A DNA stretch of 64,000 nucleotides from DATARH01 sp963712835 (GTDB lineage: Bacteria; Pseudomonadota; Alphaproteobacteria; ATCC43930; CGMCC-115725), in contig CAVQJJ010000005.1 of the NCBI GenBank assembly GCA_963712835.1, positions 496,001-560,000 on the forward strand, read 5' to 3'. The notes under the pieces are model-generated. The model ran no database searches. It saw nothing but the letters and a program-made list of their open reading frames with translations, and was not told where the DNA came from. The position numbers and the translations under genes are program-made. Shown here piece after piece: positions 59,801 through 64,000 of this stretch (positions are counted from its first letter, which is position 1; the number at the start of each line of letters is the position of its first letter).

Positions 59801-60333
59801 GTATGAGGATATGGCCTGCGGTCGTGTCGGGCATGGTATTGTTAGCTACTGCGGCCTATGGCCAACAACAAACCGTAGCGCCAACACCCCCGCTTGAGCG
59901 GCACATTCTCTCCTTGAACGAGGCTGGCAATCATCAGATGGATGTTGTCTACCATGCGGATCACAGCTGTGACATCACTGTTGACGGCACTCAGCGCTGG
60001 CGTTGCTCGTGGTCCATCAGGACAACAGATGGAGCCTTCTGCTTCCTGCAGGACGGAGGCGTTGACGCCGGCAAGGAAATCTGCAAGCAAGGGCGGTTGA
60101 TCGGCCGGGTCTCCTATGACGGAAGCGCCCTTGCCACTGCCGCTCAAGGTGCTCAGATGACACCGACATGCACCGCTCATGACCAAGGGGGCAGACAATG
60201 GTGCGAAAGGACCTATTCAAGCGCTGGTCTTTTGGACGAATGCTTGTTTCAGGTCAAGGTGCGACTTGACCGGTGTATGCAAACCGGCGTGTACACCACC
60301 AACCACGGCAACTTCAATGTCGAGAGGCGGTAG
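59797..60333 (+). CDS. Exported cysteine-rich protein of unknown function
   Basis: 178 residues with a signal peptide (MRIWPAVVSGMVLLATAAYG) and a mature domain with nine cysteines (HSCDITV, RWRCSWSI, GAFCFLQDGG, KEICKQG, PTCTAHD, QWCERTY, DECLFQV, DRCMQTG among them), which suggests several disulfides and a periplasmic or secreted location. No family recognised. The start may be the second ATG, two codons on. It overlaps the small basic gene. Confidence 0.65.
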   Translation: MSMRIWPAVVSGMVLLATAAYGQQQTVAPTPPLERHILSLNEAGNHQMDVVYHADHSCDITVDGTQRWRCSWSIRTTDGAFCFLQDGGVDAGKEICKQGRLIGRVSYDGSALATAAQGAQMTPTCTAHDQGGRQWCERTYSSAGLLDECLFQVKVRLDRCMQTGVYTTNHGNFNVERR

Positions 60334-60486
60334 CCTTACAGGCCGGAGTCGATCTGACAATAGGACTGCCGGAACGAAGCCAAAATTGGTACGGTAAAAT
60401 GAAGCGGGTAGCTCTTTCTTTCGCGGCGAGTGGCCTGCGAGCGCCCCAGCCACGGCAGATGGTTCTACTCGTCGCGCCATTCGCCC

Positions 60487-61260
60487 ATGTCAAACAAGTT
60501 ATACGTCGGACGTGAAAAGACGGTTGAGCTGCCGAAGGGCGGCTGCCTTTTGATAGATGATGAGGTCCGCGACGTAAAAGAATGGCGGCGTCCGCGGGTG
60601 TTCGACCCTTTGGAGCACTGTTTCAATCCGCTGAAAGATATCGACTACAGGAAGGCGTGCGACCTGGTCGCCGTGTTCGAGGCCGTCTTTCCGGCGGGCC
60701 AGGGGACGCTGACGAAGGAAGGCGTGCCGGATGTGCTGCTGGAGGCCCTGCTGGCGGGTCCAACGCGGCTGGATACGCTCCTGGAGGATAAGTCGGCCGA
60801 TCCCAGCTACGTGAGCGCCCAGCGCATGATACGGCGCCTGATGCGCTCGCCAGTCCTGAGGCGCGTGCTCTGCAACCCGACGAACTTCACGTTCAAGCCC
60901 AACTCCGTGAACATGGCGCGGATAGATCGCGCGGAGCTGGGGGATTTCGACGCGCTCGTGCTCGGGCTCCTGCTGATCTCTCAATTCAAGGGCCAGGTCG
61001 TCGTGCCGGATTTCGGGTTTTATGGCCGTGATGCGCATGTGAGCCTGATACGGCAAAAGCGGCTGATCGCGGGAGTCAATTTTCTCAACGAGTTACCGCC
61101 GAAACTTCGGCAAGCAGTGATGCTGATCGAGGACAAAGAAGCGAGCGGCGCGATCTATGACGACGCGGAGCTGTTTGCGAAATTCGAGGCCGCGTTCGGG
61201 CGCGGGACGAACGACTACAACGACACGATACGGAGCGCTATGGCGCGACCTACGCCGTGA
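60487..61260 (+). CDS. Island protein of unknown function, distantly ATPase-like
   Basis: 257 residues. The N-terminal half has short strands and helices (NKLYVGREKTVELPKGGCLL, FNPLKDIDYRKACDLVAVFE), the centre NPTNFTFKPNSVNMARIDRA and the C-terminal half LVLGLLLISQFKGQVVVPDF followed by VSLIRQKRLIAGVNFLNELP. The order recalls the second half of VirD4/HerA-type packaging or transfer ATPases, but no Walker A motif is present, so any such kinship is speculative. Only gene of its size on the plus strand in the island. I use the ATG at 60487. Confidence 0.55.
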   Translation: MSNKLYVGREKTVELPKGGCLLIDDEVRDVKEWRRPRVFDPLEHCFNPLKDIDYRKACDLVAVFEAVFPAGQGTLTKEGVPDVLLEALLAGPTRLDTLLEDKSADPSYVSAQRMIRRLMRSPVLRRVLCNPTNFTFKPNSVNMARIDRAELGDFDALVLGLLLISQFKGQVVVPDFGFYGRDAHVSLIRQKRLIAGVNFLNELPPKLRQAVMLIEDKEASGAIYDDAELFAKFEAAFGRGTNDYNDTIRSAMARPTP

Positions 61261-61447
61261 CGTCGATGTGCATATCCTCTTCTAATTGCTCGCAACCGAC
61301 CGCCGGCGCCTGCTCTCCATCGTCAGCTAATGCGCGCCACTGCGCCGCGAGCTCGCGGAGCCTGTTGCGGGCTTCTTCCTGCACTGTCTCTCGCGCGAGC
61401 AAGTCGCACGCTCGTGCGCGCTTACGGCAATATTCGGGCGTGTACAT
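61250..61447 (-). CDS. Small helical protein, Bradyrhizobium-type repeat protein
   Basis: 65 residues: YTPEYCRKRARACDLLARET, then RNRLRELAAQWRALADDGEQ. Two helices form a hairpin, a pattern very frequent in small alphaproteobacterial proteins (Y-R-x-R-A-x-x-C-x-x-L-A, then L-x-x-L-A-x-x-W). Function unknown. Its stop overlaps the 3' end of the convergent gene by about ten bases. The start at 61447 is the most sensible; the upstream frame is not coding. Confidence 0.65.
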   Translation of the reverse strand: MYTPEYCRKRARACDLLARETVQEEARNRLRELAAQWRALADDGEQAPAVGCEQLEEDMHIDVTA

Positions 61448-62033
61448 CTTCGCCACCGTGATAGCCTCCGGCTCAGTCGTGCATACACCGTACCAGAGCC
61501 AGCAGCGTCTTAGCGCCCGACACTGTATACGCCCCACAAAACCTGTGGAAAAGTCGGTGGAAGGAAACTCGGAAGTGCTTGTTACTCCAAAGACACAAGC
61601 GAATGCCCGTTTTCTAGGCACATTTTTGTAAGGTATTGCTTTTTCAATATCTCCGCTGAGCAGCTTTCCACAGAGTTTCGCAAAGACTAACACCAATGAG
61701 GTATTCGTCCGGCAGCGAACAGTGTGAAATCGGCCACAGGAACATCGGTGAGAGCCTGTAGATAATTTGCGCGTATCCACGGAATGAAGCACCGGCTCGT
61801 AACATGTTGGCGCGCCACGAGGTGCGACTCAAGGACAAGCCTTCGGTCGCTCCGCGATCCTTGACCCGCACCTCGCTCCCGCGCAAGTTGGGTGATGGCC
61901 GGGACAGAGGAACGGCGCTTTTGACCGAACAAAGGAACTATCATTTCGCCGAGGGCGTATTCCTCGACGGCCGCGCGTTACACTTGAAATTCCGGTTCAA
62001 GGGCAACGCGAGGCAGCAATAAGGGGGATACGC
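61448..62033. other. Intergenic stretch without a supported gene
   Basis: Nearly 590 bases with no convincing gene. A plus-strand frame from 61804 to 62022 exists, but it runs straight through a long inverted repeat and has no ribosome site. The main feature is the hairpin at 61818-61875. Confidence 0.5.
61818..61875. repeat. Long inverted repeat (18-base arms)
   Basis: CGAGGTGCGACTCAAGGA (61818-61835) and TCCTTGACCCGCACCTCG (61858-61875) pair at 16 of 18 positions with a 22-base loop that is itself C/G-rich. There is no T-run, so it is more likely a repeat element or structured RNA than a simple terminator. Confidence 0.7.
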
Positions 62034-62219
62034 ATGTCGGAGGCGATAGGGTGCTCGTGGTGCAGCGAAGATGTGCATGGTCATGGACTTAGCCGGCATC
62101 TCGAATGGGGCGGTGAGGCGCACGCCTTCTGCTGCTTTCGCTGCGAGTTCTTCTGGCGCCGTGAGCGATTCGCTGAATCGGCTGACGACCGCGCAGCCGC
62201 GTTTGCAGAGACGCGGTAG
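62034..62219 (+). CDS. Small zinc-finger-like protein
   Basis: 61 residues with CSWCSEDVHGH near the start and AFCCFRCEFFW later. The two cysteine pairs and histidines are consistent with one zinc site of FCS or treble-clef type. A strong GGGGGA precedes the ATG. Function unknown; convergent with the minus-strand gene that ends at 62228. Confidence 0.65.
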   Translation: MSEAIGCSWCSEDVHGHGLSRHLEWGGEAHAFCCFRCEFFWRRERFAESADDRAAAFAETR

Positions 62220-62227
62220 CAGCTCAT

Positions 62228-62428
62228 TCACCTGGAGAAGATCGGGAGGCCGCCCTTCTTCGGGTTCCACTGCTTTCGGACCTGGTCCTGCACGGGCAGG
62301 CCCGTATCGGTCCTCGAGCTCTTCACCTGATTGTCGCCAGGTATCGTCTGCACGCCCTTCGCTGCATCGGAGACAACAGCCGTCTCGCGGATGTGCCGTT
62401 TCATCATCCGCCTGATCGAATCTGTCAT
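62228..62428 (-). CDS. Small protein of unknown function (island)
   Basis: 66 residues, mostly polar: MTDSIRRMMKRHIRETAVVS, then DNQVKSSRTDTGLPVQDQVR. GGGAGGACGCC precedes the ATG at 62428, closely resembling the leader of the next upstream gene, which supports both starts. No motif recognised. It belongs to the minus-strand row of small genes. Confidence 0.6.
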   Translation of the reverse strand: MTDSIRRMMKRHIRETAVVSDAAKGVQTIPGDNQVKSSRTDTGLPVQDQVRKQWNPKKGGLPIFSR

Positions 62429-62444
62429 GGCGTCCTCCCAGGGA

Positions 62445-62627
62445 CTATTTCGGCTTGGCAGCCTCAATGACCTGACGCCGCTCTTCGCTCACCTCTTCGA
62501 TGGCTTTCTGGAGCATAAGCGCGTCCTGCCAATTCCCGTCTTTGCAGGCCTCGTCGCGTTTGACGTAGAGATCGAGCAGACGGTCTGATACTTCCGTGAG
62601 CAGCGCGGATTCCTCCTGGGTCATCAT
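62445..62627 (-). CDS. Small helical coiled protein (island)
   Basis: 60 residues, nearly all helix: ALLTEVSDRLLDLYVKRDEA, then WQDALMLQKAIEEVSEERRQ. Heptad-like spacing suggests a helical hairpin or coiled coil. GGGAGGATGCG precedes an ATGATG start. The 5' region to 62753 lacks coding signs. Function unknown; likely an accessory early phage protein. Confidence 0.6.
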   Translation of the reverse strand: MMTQEESALLTEVSDRLLDLYVKRDEACKDGNWQDALMLQKAIEEVSEERRQVIEAAKPK

Positions 62628-62796
62628 CGCATCCTCCCAGTCGGGGCATTTAATTTTTAGAACAGGACAAGACGGCACCCTGTTCCATACCGTACAACGA
62701 CAGAATTGTAACAATAGCAAAAGTGCCTCATTTTTGATCACTATTGCCATCATGAGCGAGCCGTAACTGTGGTTATCGCTCTCTGTATCCTGCCGC

Positions 62797-63246
62797 TCAT
62801 TCGGCCACGAATTTTTTCTGTTGGTTCTTATGGCGGTTTCCCCCTCCCGCCTTTCCGCCCATTCGGGCTATTTCGCTCCGCCGCTTCATCCTGTGCGCGG
62901 CCTTGTGGCAGCGAGCACAGAGGAGGATGAGATTTCGGGGTCGCTTATCTCGACCGCTTCCGAGGTGATGCACATGTAGGTCTGTGGTGCGCGGACACCG
63001 TCGGCATTTTCCGCCATCTCGCTCCTTTATCGCTCTGCGCTCGCTGCTCGTAATCCTCTGATCGCGGTACCGGTAAATCTGATGTACGTAAGCTCTCGAA
63101 TGTCCGATAGCGGCTGCTATTTCCGCGAAAGACACACCTCCATCTTTTGCTTCAACAATGAGTTTTTGGCGAAGCGCCGCGGCTGCTTCGTACTGTCCCA
63201 TTTCGTTTGAAAGTTTGAGATACCTTGCGACGGACCTGGGGTTCAT
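62797..63246 (-). CDS. HNH endonuclease
   Basis: 149 residues. The N-terminal half is a helix-turn-helix-like region (GGVSFAEIAAAIGHSRAYVH, QIYRYRDQRITSSERRAIKE). The nuclease half has CRRCPRTTDLHVHHLGSG, then NLILLCARCHKAAH: two zinc cysteine pairs and the HHxxG...N...H triad. Phages use such enzymes for packaging or as homing nucleases; the HTH could give sequence choice. Its start overlaps the stop of an upstream ribbon-helix-helix gene (ATGA). Confidence 0.88.
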   Translation of the reverse strand: MNPRSVARYLKLSNEMGQYEAAAALRQKLIVEAKDGGVSFAEIAAAIGHSRAYVHQIYRYRDQRITSSERRAIKERDGGKCRRCPRTTDLHVHHLGSGRDKRPRNLILLCARCHKAAHRMKRRSEIARMGGKAGGGNRHKNQQKKFVAE

Positions 63247-63377
63247 ACCTTCCTTCGTAACAGAGCTGCTATCGCCTGCCTGATAAGGACGGACATCGGA
63301 GGCTTCAGGCCGCCGCTGCGGCTTTTGAGCGCCTTGTATTGTTTGTCATCGAGCCAGACCGTGATTTTGTGTCTCAT
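63243..63377 (-). CDS. 44-residue ribbon-helix-helix protein
   Basis: Starts with ATG at 63377 and reads MRHKITVWLDDKQYKALKSR, then PPMSVLIRQAIAALLRRK. The beta strand ITVWLDD followed by two helices is the Arc/MetJ/CopG fold, so a small DNA-binding regulator. Coupled to the HNH gene by an ATGA overlap and below the usual length cut-offs. It may regulate the surrounding early genes. Confidence 0.7.
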   Translation of the reverse strand: MRHKITVWLDDKQYKALKSRSGGLKPPMSVLIRQAIAALLRRKV

Positions 63378-63384
63378 ACTTGGA

Positions 63385-64000
63385 TTAGAATAGTGATGCT
63401 TGTTTTTCCTCTGCTAATTTCTTAATACGGTCGGGAGTTTCGGGCTTCTCTTTCTCTTGGATAAATCCGCCGTGTCGTACCATCCAAACTGTGTGCATCT
63501 CCTGGGAGAGCGCGTCGCCGTGGTAGATATCGGCTTCGAGCCCGCGCATACTCATATTGAGGGTTGTCATCATGGCGCACCTTCGGTCGAGGTCTATGCC
63601 GGATAGAAACACATCAGGATTCTGTTTCGCCGCCGCTAAGAGCATCACACCAGAGCCACAACAAGGGTCGCACACCACTTCACGCCCTGGCTCGCTTTTG
63701 CTCGGCGTGTGGATGATTGCGGCCATCATGTCGGCAATTGGCTGCGGGGTAAAAAACTGCCCGTGCTCGCCGTAAGTGATTTCGCGTATGTAGATGTCGC
63801 CAAGCGGGTCGCCGCTACTGCTCTCTATCTCAAGCAGCAACGCGCCATATGCGGCGGCGAAGTAATCCACCGGGCGTCTGCCAATCTCTTGATTAGAGGC
63901 GTAGCGGCCGACGATCCTTAGGTATCGGTCTTCATACGGTCCGTCGAATTTGCCACCCTCTTTAATGTTGCCACGCACAGTGTTATCGGTGAGTGCGAGA
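63385..64000 (-). CDS. N6-adenine methyltransferase-like protein, 5'-truncated by the window edge
   Basis: Frame open to the right edge of the window; at least 205 residues are visible. The SAM-binding motif is VCDPCCGSGVMLLAAA; before it lies HGQFFTPQPIADMMAAI, typical of type I/HsdM-like enzymes. The catalytic (N/D/S)PP(Y/F) motif is not found after it, where GDALSQEMHTVWMVRH occurs instead. Thus it may be an inactive or specialised relative, as in many phages. Its 5' end lies outside. It leads the run of minus-strand island genes, with the RHH gene seven bases after its stop. Confidence 0.8.
   Translation of the reverse strand, partial: LALTDNTVRGNIKEGGKFDGPYEDRYLRIVGRYASNQEIGRRPVDYFAAAYGALLLEIESSSGDPLGDIYIREITYGEHGQFFTPQPIADMMAAIIHTPSKSEPGREVVCDPCCGSGVMLLAAAKQNPDVFLSGIDLDRRCAMMTTLNMSMRGLEADIYHGDALSQEMHTVWMVRHGGFIQEKEKPETPDRIKKLAEEKQASLF

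Noticed and set aside
61804..62022. A 72-codon plus-strand gene
   Set aside because: It lacks a ribosome site and reads through both arms of a long inverted repeat.

Overview
The window looks like chromosomal DNA of a high-GC alphaproteobacterium. Evidence for this is an ATP12-type F1-ATPase assembly chaperone beside rluC, class III (glutathione-dependent) formaldehyde dehydrogenase, a type II lumazine synthase under an FMN riboswitch, citrate synthase with an N-terminal helix-turn-helix, and the repeated palindromes typical of that class. Order and genus cannot be fixed from the sequence alone. No rRNA or CRISPR array is visible; there is one tRNA (Leu, anticodon GAG).

Layout. 0-2.6 kb holds a SnoaL-like protein, a gene relic, a nitroreductase and a TauE/SafE permease. 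2.7-6.3 kb is a plus-strand aromatic-catabolism run: Rieske oxygenase, DapA-family lyase, gentisate dioxygenase. 6.3-8 kb has manC and a DUF1737 protein. 8-11.4 kb carries a D-hydantoinase/N-carbamoylase pair split by an AT-rich membrane-protein gene. 11.5-16.3 kb has panB, a gamma-glutamyltransferase family protein, a cupin and an HTH-citrate synthase. 16.3-20 kb is a large hybrid histidine kinase followed by the tail of a lost second citrate synthase. 20.6-25.7 kb has a two-subunit ThDP decarboxylase, an MFS carrier, a serine hydrolase and a family III CoA-transferase. 25.7-26.4 kb is a graveyard of gene fragments next to a tiny peptide gene with a perfect Shine-Dalgarno. 26.5-29.5 kb is a catabolic operon (alpha/beta hydrolase, luciferase-like monooxygenase, threonine-dehydratase-like enzyme). 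29.4-30.8 kb encodes an encapsulin nanocompartment with its encapsulated ferritin. 30.9-46.7 kb is mostly housekeeping and acyl-CoA metabolism: two acyl-CoA dehydrogenases, lipB, rarA, rluC, ATP12, propionyl-CoA carboxylase, acylphosphatase and a sulfurtransferase. 46.7-52.2 kb has an unusually tight run ribH-vapB-vapC-mlrC-TPR behind an FMN riboswitch, plus a FitAB toxin-antitoxin pair with an enlarged antitoxin. 52.3-54.5 kb has frmA and a PilZ protein.

From about 54.65 kb to the right edge the character changes: lower GC, very short overlapping genes mostly on the minus strand, and phage-like functions (RecB/Cas4-like nuclease, a protein with an acidic tail, HNH nuclease, ribbon-helix-helix protein, N6-methylase-like protein). 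It begins inside what looks like the first codons of a glycerol kinase gene, so this is probably an integrated phage-derived island whose far end lies outside the window.

The main structural inference is that a single inversion of about 25.2 kb (935-26148) split one gene into two complementary halves. Re-inverting the segment rejoins the halves at a Cys-Tyr junction and also puts a terminator directly after the nitroreductase gene.
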